Assembly: GCF_003696265.1 (NCBI RefSeq)
Contig: NZ_RFFH01000004.1
Span: forward strand, 549,346-613,345
DNA: 64,000 nt
Reading direction: 5' to 3'
Origin: Nocardia stercoris
GTDB taxonomy: Bacteria; Actinomycetota; Actinomycetes; Mycobacteriales; Mycobacteriaceae
The position numbers were made by a program, and so were the translations under genes. A model generated the notes under the pieces. The model was given only the letters and a program-made list of their open reading frames with translations, had not been told where the DNA came from and searched no databases. This document shows, in pieces, positions 20,801-28,877 of this stretch. Each line of letters opens with the position of its first letter. Position 1 is the stretch's first letter.

Positions 20801-22101
20801 TACTGGCCGACCCGGCGATCGCGCACGCGGTGGCGGTCGTGCGCGACGACGGGCACGGCGCCCGCCTGGTGGCCTACGTCGTCGCCGCTGCCGGTGAGCT
20901 CGCCGTCGGCGCGGTGAAACAGGATCTGGCGCAACGCCTTCCGGCCTACATGGTGCCGGGCGCGATCATCGAGCTGCCGGCCCTGCCGCGCACCGCCAAC
21001 GGCAAGCTGGACCGTGCCGCCCTGCCGGTGCCCGAACCCGTTGCCCAGCAGGCATACCGGGCGCCGACCACGGATCTGGAACGGGCGGTGGCCGCCGCTT
21101 TCGAGTCCGTCCTCGGCATCGGGCGCGTCGGCGCCGACGACAACTTCTTCGACCTGGGCGGGACCTCGATGGTCGCGATCCGGCTGGTCTCGACGGTCAA
21201 GGCGGCAACCGGTATGGCGCTGCCGGTGCACTGGATGTTCTCCGATCCCACCCCCGCCGCACTGGCCGCCCGGCTGAGCGAACTGCGCGACCAGCCCGGG
21301 CTCGACCCGGCGCTGCGGGTGCTGCTGCCGCTGCGGACCGACGGCGACCGCACACCGGTGTTCTGCGTCCATCCCGCCATCGGATTGGCTTGGTGCTATA
21401 CGGGTTTCGGGCAGTATCTGCCCGGGCACCCGGTGTACGGCCTGCAGTCGCCGGGCATCGCGGACGGCGGTTCACCCGGTCGCACCGTGACCGAACTGGC
21501 GGTGCGGTACGCGGCGGAGATCCGGCGGGTCCGCCCGCACGGACCCTATGTGCTGCTGGGCTATTCGGCCGGTGGCCCGATCGCGCAGGCGGTCGCGGTG
21601 GAACTGCGCCGGCAGGGCGAAGCGGTGCCCGCGCTGGTGATGCTGGACAGCCGGGCCGGCGGCGGCGCCGTCGACGTTGACGAGTCCGACATGCCCACGG
21701 CGGCGGATCTGCTGGCCGAGTTCGGTGGGGTCGAGGTGCCCGAGGGCGAGGATGTCGGCTACGAGCGAGCGGCGGAACTGCTCGCCCAGGGCGGCGGCCT
21801 GTTCGGCGCCCTGGGCGCATCCGACCTCGAGCACCTCTACCGCGACTTCCGCAACCTGGCCGGTGCGTCGACGCGGCACCAGCCCGAACTGTTCGACGGG
21901 CCACTGCTGATGATCCGTTCCAACGACACCTCCGACGACGATCTGGCCGCCGGGTGGGGGCCGTACATCGGCGGTGCGGTCACCCAGTACCGGGTCGACT
22001 TCGACCACAACCATCTGACGACTCCGGACGCGCTGCGGTCGATCGGGCCGGTGCTGGCGCAGTATCTGGACGCGGGTGCTGGGAGTGTCGTCGTCGAGTA
22101 A
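11821..22101 (+). CDS. Trimodular non-ribosomal peptide synthetase, C-A-T-C-A-T-C-A-T-TE
   Basis: 3426 aa; starts at ATG 11821 overlapping the previous stop. Condensation C1 (His143-His144...Asp148-Gly149) resembles the starter C of EntF/DhbF in its opening '[20 protein letters not shown]' and in '[10 protein letters not shown]', so an acyl- or aryl-capped product is likely. A1 core at 632 and pocket start Asp681; T1 Ser1024. C2 HH 1225-1226, D1230; A2 core 1681, Asp1730; T2 Ser2064. C3 HH 2248-2249, D2253; A3 core 2733, Asp2782; T3 Ser3116 (GGTS instead of GGDS/GGHS). TE: Ser3249 in GYSAGG, Asp3276, His3398. By manual alignment the ten-residue pockets are DALCSGSVAK, DALICGSVAK and DALAVGDVWK; A1 and A2 probably choose similar residues. 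No epimerase, methylation or cyclisation domain. Product: a released, N-capped tripeptide or a cyclised oligomer; identity unknown. Confidence 0.95.
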   Translation: MNPTLATPSAVQTFPLSPAQLGFWYAQQLDPAVPLTEAQYIEMRGPLEVAALIRAARQAGVEFGCGILRLRETAGGPVQDIDPAIEPEVGYLDLSDRPDPFAAAQEWMRADVAAPMDLAVGAPGVSTIIRLGTDRHLWYSRLHHILIDGFGAMTMVRRIVQLYNAELGGPAAPPSAAAPLRELYDAELAYRASGRYTADEQYWREHTAGMPQRCSLVAADAPAVALAREERYELDPATTDALDAAGRLYGTGSASVVMAAVALYYARLTAQPEVVLNLAVSGRTTAVLRRSGGMMANIVPLRIRVPAGATLADLLGAVRQAASGALRHQRFRYEDMTGPQPDHAGTEPEFGRGIVGPVLNIMTFGDEIELTGIESRLHVVTSGPIEDLFVNFYQHGASAPIHLDFAANPRLYDQDSLSRHHARFLVLLESMLRATPETPVSDLEHRLPDEDSIAGPIHGPRAPAPRLLPDLLAAGRALAGDDAIAVVEGDLRLTYRELDERSQRLAHTLAAAGAGPETAVLVALPRSTAAMVALWAVAKTGAAHVPVGTGTPAERLTRIAATSASVLGVTDAGLTGVLPPVVRWLGITGEGQPRPGGDGSVTAEARAVPGEANPEDRTDWRADPTAPDHVAYIVFTSGSTGVPKGVAVTHRGLAALTDAVGTAYRPSVGSRVLQCLNPSFDAAVLEWLSAFGHGATLVVAQGDPVVGRALAAQIKEHGVTHLCSTPAVLATLGPAALAGVRSVSTGGDTCPPDLVSRFGIGRTLLNSYGPSEATVAATFTGALVPGRPAHLGDPVPGMGLVVLDRLLSPVTASSAGELYILGAGLARGYAGRPGATAERFVASPYGPPGSRMYRTGDVVRWTPDGRTGQVAAPGWGLEYVGRSDFQVKLHGVRVELGEVDAVLAQHPGVEIAVTVVRQAAAGSVLAAYVVPVATVTVTEAALLDHLARQLPPAAVPATVTVLSALPLTVNGKIDRTALPEPETGRRDRPADTVAERVLCGVFAQVLGLTEIGVDTSFFALGGDSVGAIALVAKARAVGYAFSARDVFEQRTPARLAAIATTPEPVAALPEGPLVELPPDEFADWTEHFGKIEDVRPVTPLQRGLWFQSRLTAGAPDHYVVQAVLDLEGELDPARLAAAASALVARHDVLRTAFVASGESVVQLVVEDVAVPWRTVHRTGEHPDEELDRLAAAELRAPFAVDAPPLIRFLCIVRGDNRFRLVITNHHLILDGWSMPLLFAELIALYGSRDWDSLPAPVSFRAFLHRQSAVDGDAGRAAWAEALRGLAGPTLAVPGAARGAVTAGTRELEVPLPQAISQQLPVFAADYELTLNTIVQVAWALVLADLTGSADVVFGGTVSGRPADLPGAERMVGMLINTIPVRIRLDAGEPVSDLLARVQQEQSALSDFHSVGLDEIQAVTGFGPLFDTTTVYESAPTDAEALTAALGRGGMTVAKALWRNGTHYPLALAGYAGPRLVVSHAAPQVDAETAERVVRRLVTVLTGMVTDPACRTARLLAADPAPGDARWAGPAAEPVRSLAELLTEHSDSTAAALLDGDTELTYAELDRRSNRLAHKLIERGAGPDTTVVVALPRSAEWFVAATAVAKSGAAFVPVDITAPAARIAAVATESGARLGVTLATVRNGLPDSLSWLDVDELFETGSAAPVTDADRIRPLRPEHAAYVVFTSGSTGTPKGVVVTHGGLANLAADTADRLGLRPGARVVHCQNPAFDAGILVWLGTLVAGGTLVIAPQGVNAGAELGAILTGHGATHLISTPSVLGTLDDRALAGLESACVGGEACPPALVQRVAADRALINSYGPAETTVAVTFGEPPSPGSPLPLGTPGRGVRLAVLDRWLRPVRSGATGELYVGGPGVARGYAGRAGLSAQRFVADPFTPGQRLYRTGDLVRWRVGPDAAPALEYLGRSDSQVKVRGVRVEPEEIDAVLTAHPGVAAAVTVPRTVGGAVALCSYVVSVDGTGPAQLQAWAAEHLPRYLIPGVIQLVPALPRTANGKVDVRALPEPELGVADYVPPNGTAAVVAAVFGEVLHRDRIGAPDEFFALGGDSLSATRVAARLGSALDTEVPVRMLFETPVVADLAAALDRLAGRGSGPELRPGPRPDPVPMSPAQQRMWFVNRYEPQSPAYNLPAVMWLRGDLDVAALRAALGDVVARHETLRTRYPEHDGVGCQEVLDPAEVLPALEPVPVTAEELEAAVTEVVCTGFDVTTEVPVRVRLFRLPTGEHVLASATHHIGTDGFSMGPLARDVAVAYAARRAGQQPVFPPLPVQYADYAVWQHARLGPDGEADSLLAEQLRYWKHTLADLPDHLELPVDRPRPARATHDAADVTIRIEPEIVTRVGDLAHHQQATPFMVLHAALAVLLARTGGGSDIALGTPVAGRGHPDLDDVVGMFVNTLVLRTGIRADESFRSLLRRVRRTDLDAFANADLPFERLVEVLAPTRSVARHPLVQVMLIFQNLAPVQVTLPGVTVEALQFSQTTSRFDLHLTVQVEDGGWSVRIGYATDLFDEPTVRTLGRRLRRLLAAVVADDSMPVGDIEILDAAERAELLTRNTLPAAPPVLLADVLATAVASNPDGTAIVCGSDRLTYRELDERSSRLAQSLVRAGAGPETLVAVAIPRSLESVLAVWAVTRSGAAFVPVDPGYPAERIERILAVSGAGLGLTTTAVRERFPDTVRWIEIDAAAPDGAPGVLPALAPGHLGGSADPGRVARVDNPAYVLFTSGSTGEPKGVVVTHAGLANLAVAQRERDPITARSRVLHVASPSFDASVLEMLMAVGAGACLVVAPADVVAGEDLTELMVRERVTHIACTPSVLATLEVGRLDAVEVVVTGGEPCPPDLVAAWDTPGRRYFNDYGPTESTVWAAGSEPLRTGDPITIGTAAPGMRARILDARMRLVPEGMVGELYLSGIGLARGYFRRPATTTGSFVADPYGAPGQRMYRTGDLARLRDGRIEYVGRTDHQVKLRGLRIELGDIEAALLADPAIAHAVAVVRDDGHGARLVAYVVAAAGELAVGAVKQDLAQRLPAYMVPGAIIELPALPRTANGKLDRAALPVPEPVAQQAYRAPTTDLERAVAAAFESVLGIGRVGADDNFFDLGGTSMVAIRLVSTVKAATGMALPVHWMFSDPTPAALAARLSELRDQPGLDPALRVLLPLRTDGDRTPVFCVHPAIGLAWCYTGFGQYLPGHPVYGLQSPGIADGGSPGRTVTELAVRYAAEIRRVRPHGPYVLLGYSAGGPIAQAVAVELRRQGEAVPALVMLDSRAGGGAVDVDESDMPTAADLLAEFGGVEVPEGEDVGYERAAELLAQGGGLFGALGASDLEHLYRDFRNLAGASTRHQPELFDGPLLMIRSNDTSDDDLAAGWGPYIGGAVTQYRVDFDHNHLTTPDALRSIGPVLAQYLDAGAGSVVVE

Positions 22102-22224
22102 CCGGTCGGCGGTGCAGCACGTCCATGGCAGTGGGCCGTCATCGGCTCCCAGCTTGCGGCGCGGTGCACCGTGGACCGCTCCCCGGAGCTGTCCCGCCTG
22201 TTCGGATGGTCGTCCGCGCGGCAG

Positions 22225-23670
22225 TCAGGTTTGCCACGCGCCGACGATATCGGTTGCGCCCCAGATCAATCCGATTCCGGCCGCGGCCACCGAGTCGGTG
22301 ACTCCGCTCCTGCTGACCGCTACCAAACCTGTTGTCCCGGGATCGAATCCGGGGATCTGTACGGCCGCCCGCTGCAGTTCCGTCAGATCGTGATCATCGA
22401 ATGCGGTGCCCAGCCACTTGACCGAGCCGGCGAAGAACACCTGGTTCGCCACCGGACCACGGTCGGCACCGACCAGGTCGATTTCGGGGTTGAACTGGCG
22501 ATTCCACCAACCGCCGACCCGCTCCACCTCGCCCCACGGCAATCGGCCGCTGAGGGCGGACAATTCGAGTGCCTCTCGGACCAGCGGCTCGATCGCCCGA
22601 CCACGCCATCCCGACCAGCGACGTTCCACCAGCCGGAATGCCATGTCCGGCCGCCCGCGGCGAGCGAAGTCCTGTGCCGCACGAGTGATCGACAAGTGAA
22701 GTCGAAGGTTGCTGTCGGCAACGTGATAGAGCGCCGGCCTGCCGGGGCGGGTGGACAGCGGCTCGTCGAGAGCCAGGATGCGCTTCTCGGTGGTGAGACG
22801 ACGAAGCAACGGGGACAGGCTGCCCGACGCGAGCGGACCCTCGCGACCGCCTGCCGCGGCGGCGATGGTGGCGTGCGTTCGGTCGCCGCCGCCGACTGCT
22901 TCCAGCACGCGCCGTGATTGGTCGGGACCGGGGAATTCCGCGAGCAGGGTCGACTCCGGAATGCTGAACACCGGTGCCGCGGGGTCGGAGCACTGGTCGC
23001 GCAGGAATTCGAGTGGTTCGCGGCCGCGCGGCCAGCTGCGGAGGATGCCGGGCAGGCCGCCGGTGATGAGATGGGCATCGAGGGCTTCGGCCGCCGCGAG
23101 GCCCGTTGCCGATGCGATGTCCGCCGGATTCAGCGGGCCGAGAACCAGGTTGTCGGCGCGGCCGAAGAACGGACGGTCGTAGGAGGTCAGCCGTTCCATC
23201 ATGTGCAGGTCGCTGCCCAGCAGCAGGAGCAGGACCGGTTTGCGCGACAGCAGTCGATCCCACGCCGCCTGCAATGCGCCGTCGAAGGTTCCGTCCTGTT
23301 CGGCCAGCCACGGCACCTCGTCGAGCACGACGATGCTCGGAGTCTGCGGCAGTGCCGTATTCAGTACGCGCAACGCATCGAGCCAGCTCGCGGCCTGAAC
23401 GACCGTGTTCTCCGACGCGCCAGGCAGCGTGGACTCGCGGATATCCCGCAGTAGCCAGCCGATCGATTCGGTCGGTGACGCGCCCTTGGTCGCGGTGCTG
23501 TAGACGTACGGAACCGCAGCGCGATCGCAGAACTCCTGGACCAGTCTCGACTTGCCGACCTGACGGCGCCCGCGGACAGCTACCGCGATGCCGCTTCCCG
23601 ACGACTCGATCCGTTCGAGTCGGGACTCGAGCATTGTGAGCTCGGTCTTTCGTCCGACGAAATCAGACAT
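22225..23670 (-). CDS. Archaeal-type AAA ATPase with DUF234-like C-terminus
   Basis: 481-aa ATPase of the PF01637/DUF234 group, a STAND-related NTPase class. Walker A lies in 'RGRRQVGKSRLVQEF' near residue 40; Walker B in 'SIVVLDEVPWLAEQ'. A winged-helix region follows, and the C-terminal part 'FNPEIDLVGADRGPVANQVFF' matches the DUF234 restriction-nuclease-like fold with an E-D-x-V type motif. The start at 23670 is chosen because homology begins at 'SDFVGRKTELTML'; upstream frame overlaps the PEBP gene. Such proteins are common, often horizontally moved, and without settled function; some have been linked to defence or toxin-like systems. Its promoter region has a double palindrome. Confidence 0.85.
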   Translation of the reverse strand: MSDFVGRKTELTMLESRLERIESSGSGIAVAVRGRRQVGKSRLVQEFCDRAAVPYVYSTATKGASPTESIGWLLRDIRESTLPGASENTVVQAASWLDALRVLNTALPQTPSIVVLDEVPWLAEQDGTFDGALQAAWDRLLSRKPVLLLLLGSDLHMMERLTSYDRPFFGRADNLVLGPLNPADIASATGLAAAEALDAHLITGGLPGILRSWPRGREPLEFLRDQCSDPAAPVFSIPESTLLAEFPGPDQSRRVLEAVGGGDRTHATIAAAAGGREGPLASGSLSPLLRRLTTEKRILALDEPLSTRPGRPALYHVADSNLRLHLSITRAAQDFARRGRPDMAFRLVERRWSGWRGRAIEPLVREALELSALSGRLPWGEVERVGGWWNRQFNPEIDLVGADRGPVANQVFFAGSVKWLGTAFDDHDLTELQRAAVQIPGFDPGTTGLVAVSRSGVTDSVAAAGIGLIWGATDIVGAWQT

Positions 23671-23715
23671 GGCAGCTCCGATCCGCGGTCCGAGGGCCTG
23701 TTTTGTGTAGACTGT

Positions 23716-23751
23716 ATCTATGTAGATTGTATCTACATAGATACAATCTAC
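23716..23751. promoter_or_regulatory. Interlocked double palindrome upstream of the AAA ATPase
   Basis: Two perfect dyads share sequence. ATCTATGTAGAT (23716-23727), TGT, ATCTACATAGAT (23731-23742) is a perfect 12-bp inverted repeat. Inside and beyond it, GTAGATTGTATCTA (23722-23735), CA, TAGATACAATCTAC (23738-23751) is a perfect 14-bp inverted repeat. The stretch is strikingly AT-rich for this genome and sits 46-81 bases upstream of the ATPase start and just past the end of the PEBP gene. A complex operator is the likely reading; a recombination or attachment site is possible. Confidence 0.65.
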
Positions 23752-23756
23752 CATTG

Positions 23757-24377
23757 TCAGCGTTGGGCAGTCGCGGTCAGGTGGCCTTCGCCGACGACGT
23801 GGTTGTGCATGGCGAAGGTGGCGGCCGCGGGCGGGGTGGCGGCGGGTAGGCCCAGGGTGGGGACGTCCAGGGCCAGGACGCTGATCTTGTAGTGGTGGGC
23901 CGGGTCGCCGGTGGGCGGGCACGGGCCCACATAGCCGGTGGTGCCGGCGTTGTTGGTGCCGGCGACCGCGCCGGCCGGTACCGGGTCGGTGGCCGAGGTG
24001 GCGGTGGCGGGGATGTCCCAGATCATCCAGTGCCAGAAGCCGGAGCCGGTGGGTGCGTCGGGATCGAACATGGTCAGCGCGAAGCTCTTCGCGGTCGCCG
24101 GCGCGCCCGACCAGGTGACGGTGGGGGCGTGGTTGGCGCCGCTGCAGCCGAAGACGTTCGCGTAGCCAGCGGCCGGGAAGGCTTGACCGTCGGCCAGATC
24201 CGGGCTGGCGACCGCGAATGTCGGTGTACCGGGTGGTACTTCGGACCGGACCGCGGTACCGGGGGTGGTCGCCGGGGTGGACGGCGAGGTGGGCGAGCTG
24301 TTGCTGCCGCAAGCGGTCGCCAGCAGGACGGCTGCGGGCAGGGCGACGCTCGCCAGGGTTCGTGCTACGACGCTCAT
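23757..24377 (-). CDS. YbhB/YbcL-type PEBP-family lipoprotein
   Basis: 206-aa exported lipoprotein. The N-terminus is a lipoprotein signal peptide ending in a lipobox LLATAC with Cys23 region, then a Ser/Thr/Pro linker. The PEBP (Raf-kinase-inhibitor-like) fold is shown by 'APTVTWSGAPATAKSFALTM', 'FDPDAPTGSGFWHW' and 'IPATATS', and the late 'HHYKISVLALD'. Members bind small ligands, often phospho-groups, on the cell surface; no enzymatic role is established. Start at 24377 behind AAGGAG. Divergent from the XRE regulator, which may control it. Confidence 0.88.
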   Translation of the reverse strand: MSVVARTLASVALPAAVLLATACGSNSSPTSPSTPATTPGTAVRSEVPPGTPTFAVASPDLADGQAFPAAGYANVFGCSGANHAPTVTWSGAPATAKSFALTMFDPDAPTGSGFWHWMIWDIPATATSATDPVPAGAVAGTNNAGTTGYVGPCPPTGDPAHHYKISVLALDVPTLGLPAATPPAAATFAMHNHVVGEGHLTATAQR

Positions 24378-24515
24378 GATCGGCTCCTTCGACGCGATTT
24401 CGATGTGGTCACCACGTTCGCCGGTGCGCCGGCCGGTAGGGAGAGCCTGCGCACCCTGGTATGCCGCGTACCACGATAATTCGCCGCCTGCCCGAAGCCG
24501 CGTCATGATCGTCGG

Positions 24516-25379
24516 ATGAGTACTGCGGCGCGAAGCGGCGAGCTGGGAGCGTTCCTGCGGGCCGCGCGGGAGCGGCTCTCCCCGGCCGCGGTGGGGTTGC
24601 CGGATACCGGGCGGCGGCGGACTCCGGGCTTGCGGCGGCAGGAGGTGGCGCAGCTGGCGGCGGTGAGTGTCGACTGGCTGATCCGGTTGGAACAGGGGCG
24701 GGCGGGGACGCCGGGGTCGGCGGTGCTGGACGGGATCGCGGACGCGCTGCGGTTGGCGCCGGACGAACGGACCCACCTGCATCTGCTGGCGCGCGGGGAG
24801 GCGCCGCCGGTGGCGCGCACGCCCGGGCCGGTGCGGTCCTCGCTGCGGCTGATTCTCGACAGTCTGCCGTGGCCGGGCTATTTGATGGATCACCGGTACG
24901 AGATCCTGGCCCGCAACGACGCGGCGGCGGCGCTGTTCGGTGCGGACTTCGGCACCGGTGCCGCGAGCAACTCCGCACGGTTGATCTTTCTGGCACCGGA
25001 TGTGCGTGCGGTGCAGCTCAATTGGGAACAGATCGCCCGGGAGACGGTGGGGTACCTGCGGTTGACCGCCACCCGCTACCCGGACGACGCCGAACTCGCC
25101 CGGCTGATCGCCGAACTACGCAGCGAGAGCCCGGAATTCGCGGCCTGGTGGGACGACCACACGGTTCGCGAACGCAACTTCGGCACCAAGGTGATCCGCC
25201 ACCGGGACGTCGGTGACATTCCTGTGGCCTACGACATGCTGGCCGCCCCGGACGGTTCCGGCCAGATCCTGGCGGTGGTGACCCCGGTCGGACCGGCCGC
25301 CGCCCGGGCGTTGCAGACACTGATCGTCGCACGCGCGGATCGCCTGGGCGCGACCACCTTGCGTGCCGCGAGCGCCTGA
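24516..25379 (+). CDS. XRE-type regulator with MmyB-like ligand domain
   Basis: 287 aa. The N-terminal HTH spans about residues 10-75 ('RRTPGLRRQEVAQLAAVSVDW', 'LIRLEQGR'). The rest is the MmyB-like ligand-binding domain, with 'LPWPGYLMDHRYEILARNDAA' and 'GYLRLTATRYPDDAELARLI'. These regulators usually act on a divergently transcribed neighbour; here that is the PEBP lipoprotein gene across a 138-base gap. Fatty acids are known ligands in one structure of this family; the ligand here is unknown. Confidence 0.88.
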   Translation: MSTAARSGELGAFLRAARERLSPAAVGLPDTGRRRTPGLRRQEVAQLAAVSVDWLIRLEQGRAGTPGSAVLDGIADALRLAPDERTHLHLLARGEAPPVARTPGPVRSSLRLILDSLPWPGYLMDHRYEILARNDAAAALFGADFGTGAASNSARLIFLAPDVRAVQLNWEQIARETVGYLRLTATRYPDDAELARLIAELRSESPEFAAWWDDHTVRERNFGTKVIRHRDVGDIPVAYDMLAAPDGSGQILAVVTPVGPAAARALQTLIVARADRLGATTLRAASA

Positions 25380-25468
25380 ATCGTGCGCCGCATTCCATGA
25401 CAGATGTCACGGCCAGGTCGTGACGCTCGCCCCAGGTCCGGGCCCCCGCCGCGAGCCACAGTTGATCC

Positions 25469-26401
25469 ATGACTTCCACACGGATCGGTGCGGTGGACCG
25501 GGTCGCCACCGCACCGGCCATCGAAATGGCCGGGATCACCAAGACCTTCACCAGCGGCTCCGGGACCGTCCGCGCGGTCGACGGCCTCGAGCTCACCGTC
25601 GGGCCGGGCGAGGTGGTCGCCTTCCTGGGCCCCAACGGAGCCGGCAAGTCCACCTCGATCGACCTGCTGCTCGGGTTGCAGCGGCCCGACACCGGGCAGG
25701 TGCGGGTGTTCGGGCGCAGCCCCGCCGAGGCGATCGCCGCCGGGACGGTGTCGGCCGTGCTGCAGTCCGGCGGGCTGCTGCCGGACGCGACCGTCGCCGA
25801 GACCGTGCGGATGGTGGCTGCGCTGCACCGCAATCCGCGCCCGGTCGTGGAGGTGCTGGAACGGGCCGGGATCGCCGACATCGGTGACCGGCTGGTCGGC
25901 AAGTGCTCCGGCGGACAGCAGCAGCGGTTGCGGTTCGCGCTCGCGCTGCTGCCCGAGCCGCGGCTACTGGTGCTCGACGAACCCACCACCGGCATGGATG
26001 TCGAAGGGCGGCGGGACTTCTGGACCGCGATTCGCTCCGACGCCCGGCACGGGCGCACGGTGTTGTTCGCCACCCACTACCTCGACGAGGCCGACGCGTA
26101 CGCCGACCGGATCGTGTTGTTGCGCAACGGGTCCGTGGTCGCCGACGGCAGTGCCGCTGCGATCAAGAACCTGGCCTCGGGACGCACCGTCAGCGCCACG
26201 CTGCCCGGCGCCGACCAGGCCGCGCTGGCGGCCCTGCCCGGCGTCGACAGCGTGGAGCAGCGTGGTGACCGAATCCTGGTGCAGGCAAAGAACTCCGACA
26301 CCGTCGCGCGTTACCTGCTGACCCGGACCCCGGCCGTCGATCTGGAGATCACCGGGCACAACCTCGAGGACGCGTTCCTCGCCCTGACGGGAGACAACTG
26401 A
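25469..26401 (+). CDS. ABC transporter ATP-binding protein (exporter)
   Basis: 310-aa ATPase of the DrrA/CcmA-like drug export class. Walker A GPNGAGKST at residues 54-62, Q-loop in 'VLQSGGLLPD', a signature reading CSGGQQQR (the usual LSGGQ Leu is Cys), Walker B 'LLVLDEPTTGMD' and H-loop 'FATHYLDEAD'. A C-terminal domain of about 80 residues follows, as in DrrA. One base separates it from the permease gene; together they form an ABC-2 exporter, and the kinase downstream suggests two-component control, as in envelope or lipid-stress exporters. Confidence 0.93.
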   Translation: MTSTRIGAVDRVATAPAIEMAGITKTFTSGSGTVRAVDGLELTVGPGEVVAFLGPNGAGKSTSIDLLLGLQRPDTGQVRVFGRSPAEAIAAGTVSAVLQSGGLLPDATVAETVRMVAALHRNPRPVVEVLERAGIADIGDRLVGKCSGGQQQRLRFALALLPEPRLLVLDEPTTGMDVEGRRDFWTAIRSDARHGRTVLFATHYLDEADAYADRIVLLRNGSVVADGSAAAIKNLASGRTVSATLPGADQAALAALPGVDSVEQRGDRILVQAKNSDTVARYLLTRTPAVDLEITGHNLEDAFLALTGDN

Positions 26402-26402
26402 C

Positions 26403-27179
26403 ATGGACACCCTGACCCCCACCCCGGCCGCGGTCCATCCGCTGGCCGGCTTCAGCCTCACCTTCCTGCGGCTGGAACTGCGCCGGATGCTGCGCAACAA
26501 GCGCACCCTGATGTTCACGCTGATCATGCCGCCGCTGTTCTTCGCCATCTTCGGCCTGCAATCCGATTACAAGTCACAGCAATTCGGTTCCGGGAACGTC
26601 ACCGCCTACGTCATGGTGTCGATGGCGGTCTACGGCGCGATGCTGGCCAGCACCAGCGGCGGAGCCATGGTGGCGGTCGAACGAGCGCACGGCTGGAGCC
26701 GGCAGTTGCGCCTGACGCCGCTGAGCCCGCTGGCCTACGTCGCCACCAAGGTCGCGGTCGCGATGACGCTCGGATTGATCTCGGTGACAGCCGTTTTCGC
26801 CGTCGGAGCGGTAGCCGGCTCGCACCTGCCGCTGACCGCTTGGGTGAGCTGCTTCGTCATCGCGTGGCTGGGCTCGCTGGTGTTCGCCGCCTTCGGCCTG
26901 TTCATGGGCTATCTGCTGCCGTCGGAGAACGTCATGCAGATCCTCGGCCCCGTGCTCGCGGCCCTGGCGTTCGGTGGCGGGCTGTTCGCGCCGTTGCACG
27001 GCTGGTTCGAGACCGTCTCGAAGGCGTTCCCCACCAACGGAATCGCCACGCTCGCGCGGATACCGTTCGCCGACGCCTCGGCCGGGTCGGTCGCCGCGGC
27101 GCTGCTGAACTTCGTCGTGTGGGCGGCGCTGTTCGCGGTCGGCGCGGCGTACCGGTTCCGGCGCTCCACCGCCCGCTGA
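26403..27179 (+). CDS. ABC-2 type permease
   Basis: 258-aa integral membrane protein with about six helices: after a cytosolic start 'LRLELRRMLRNKRTLMF' come segments such as 'TLIMPPLFFAIFG', 'AYVMVSMAVYGAMLAS', 'VAVAMTLGLISVTAVFAVGA', 'FVIAWLGSLVFAAFGLFMG' and a last helix near 'FVVWAALFAVGAAYRF'. It pairs with the preceding ATPase; exported compound unknown. The stop codon lies within the first copy of a 21-bp tandem duplication. Confidence 0.9.
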   Translation: MDTLTPTPAAVHPLAGFSLTFLRLELRRMLRNKRTLMFTLIMPPLFFAIFGLQSDYKSQQFGSGNVTAYVMVSMAVYGAMLASTSGGAMVAVERAHGWSRQLRLTPLSPLAYVATKVAVAMTLGLISVTAVFAVGAVAGSHLPLTAWVSCFVIAWLGSLVFAAFGLFMGYLLPSENVMQILGPVLAALAFGGGLFAPLHGWFETVSKAFPTNGIATLARIPFADASAGSVAAALLNFVVWAALFAVGAAYRFRRSTAR

Positions 27180-27203
27180 TCCCGCTCCACCGCCCGCTGA
27201 TCC
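27162..27203 (+). repeat. 21-bp tandem duplication over the permease stop codon
   Basis: The 21 bases at 27162-27182, which include the TGA stop, are repeated exactly at 27183-27203. The duplication does not change the protein. Confidence 0.85.
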
Positions 27204-27296
27204 GCGACCGCGGCGGCGCTCACGAGGGGTGAGCGTCGCCGCATCGGTCCGACGCCGGCATCCGGTACCGTCCGGACCGGTGGAAGGAGTTCCGAG

Positions 27297-28481
27297 ATGG
27301 GTGTGACCGCACGTTTCGCCACGGCCACCGAGTCGGTGTCCGGTCTGCTCGACCGGGCGGCGGCCGCCGGCCAGACACCGCAGGGCTTGGTTCGCCGCAA
27401 CTGGATGGGCGGCATGTTCGCCGCCATGTGGCTGCTGTACCTGATCGGGCCGGTCAGCGATGTCCTGTCGAAGGGGCATTTGCTGCGCGGTATCGCGGGT
27501 GCGGTGGCGGTGGTGGGCTACGGGCTGCTGATCACCGTGGCGTTCGCGCGGTTCCGCCGTCCGGACGTGGAGGACCATCTGGAGCCGCCGGCCCGCAACC
27601 CGGTGGCCTGGTCGCTGCTGGCGGGAATGGCCGTGGTGGTGGTCGCGGTCATGGTGCTGCTCGGGCCCAGTGCGCTGCCGGCGGTCATCTATCTCGCCGC
27701 GACGGCCGTGTTCGTGATGCCGCTGGACGAGTCGGCGCTGATCGTGATCGCCGTCGTCCTCGTGCTGGTGATCGTGTCGACCGTGGTACCTGGCTGGTCG
27801 CTCGGAGGCGCGCCGCTCTTTTTGACCACGGTGCCGATCGGCATCTGGATCGGCCGGGCGATGGGGCTGCGGGTGCAACGGCAGCGGGTGTTGTTGCGGC
27901 AGCAGCGCGCCGAGCTCGCGATCGTCGACGAACGCAACCGGGTGGCCCGCGACGTGCACGACATCCTCGGCCACTCGCTCACCGTGATCACCGTGAAAAC
28001 CGAACTGGCGCAACGACTCCTGGACATCGACCCGGAGCGGGCACGCGCCGAGATGGCCGATGTGGAGCGGCTGGCGCGTGAGGCGCTGGCCGGGGTACGG
28101 GACACGGTCGGCGGACTGCGCGAGATGTCGCTGACCCGGGAGCTGGCCAATGCGCGGTCCGCGCTGGGTGCCGCCGACATCGCCACCGAGCTGCCGCCGG
28201 CCGTCGTGGCCACCGAACACGACGAACTGTTCGGCTGGGTACTGCGCGAGGCGGTGACGAATGTGGTGCGGCACAGCCGGGCCCGCACCTGCACCGTCGA
28301 GATCGGCCCGAATTCGATCGTCATCACCGACGACGGTGTGGGCCTGCCCACCACCGCCGCCAGCGGCAGCGGCCTCACCGGCTTGCAGGCGCGGGTCCGG
28401 GCCGCCGGTGGGTCGTTGACGCTGTCGACGCCGGCCGGCGGTGGCCTGCGGCTCGCGGTCGCCATGCGCGACCAGCGGTAA
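27297..28481 (+). CDS. Sensor histidine kinase (NarL/DesK class)
   Basis: 394 aa with GGAAGGAG before the ATG. The N-terminal half has about five to six membrane helices. The HisKA_3 dimerisation domain carries the phospho-accepting His221 in 'NRVARDVHDILGHSLTVITVK'; the short ATPase domain has the N-box 'REAVTNVVRHSRA', and G-boxes 'DDGVGLPT' and 'GSGLTGLQARV'. DesK-like architecture. It follows the ABC exporter genes by 117 bases; its cognate regulator is most likely the NarL-type protein at 30415-31020, now separated by two other genes. Confidence 0.92.
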   Translation: MGVTARFATATESVSGLLDRAAAAGQTPQGLVRRNWMGGMFAAMWLLYLIGPVSDVLSKGHLLRGIAGAVAVVGYGLLITVAFARFRRPDVEDHLEPPARNPVAWSLLAGMAVVVVAVMVLLGPSALPAVIYLAATAVFVMPLDESALIVIAVVLVLVIVSTVVPGWSLGGAPLFLTTVPIGIWIGRAMGLRVQRQRVLLRQQRAELAIVDERNRVARDVHDILGHSLTVITVKTELAQRLLDIDPERARAEMADVERLAREALAGVRDTVGGLREMSLTRELANARSALGAADIATELPPAVVATEHDELFGWVLREAVTNVVRHSRARTCTVEIGPNSIVITDDGVGLPTTAASGSGLTGLQARVRAAGGSLTLSTPAGGGLRLAVAMRDQR

Positions 28482-28492
28482 GGTCGGACGGC

Positions 28493-28828
28493 ATGGCCGA
28501 GACGCAACGGATCAGCTGGGGTAAACCGCGTCGTCCCAGCGACGAGGACCGCGCCGCCCTGCGCGCCGAACTGCTCGCCCAGGCCCGGGCCGTGCGCGAT
28601 CAAGGCTGGTCGGGCCCGCGCGCGGAGTGGCCGGCCGGCCGGGCCGCCGTGGTCGCCTACCTGCTCGACGACGCCGACGTCCTCGCCGAACTGCAGGAGA
28701 CCGAGCACACCGTACTGAGCCGCTTCGCCGCCGACCTGTACGGCTTCGCGGGCGGCCGCAAGGACAACGAGAAGGGCCTGGTCGACACCCAGGCCTGGTT
28801 CGCCGCCGTGCGCTCGGACCTGGGCTGA
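28493..28828 (+). CDS. Small conserved-looking hypothetical protein
   Basis: 111 aa, starting 11 bases after the kinase gene, so probably co-transcribed with it. The sequence is hydrophilic and helical, with 'GWSGPRAEWPAGRAAVVAYLLDD' split around Pro and 'FAADLYGFAGGRKDNE'. No signal peptide, membrane segment or metal motif. I do not recognise the family. Confidence 0.6.
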   Translation: MAETQRISWGKPRRPSDEDRAALRAELLAQARAVRDQGWSGPRAEWPAGRAAVVAYLLDDADVLAELQETEHTVLSRFAADLYGFAGGRKDNEKGLVDTQAWFAAVRSDLG

Positions 28829-28877
28829 AGCCGGCTCGCCGTTTCCCGGGTCTGCTGCTCGGTGCGCGGTTCCGGAG

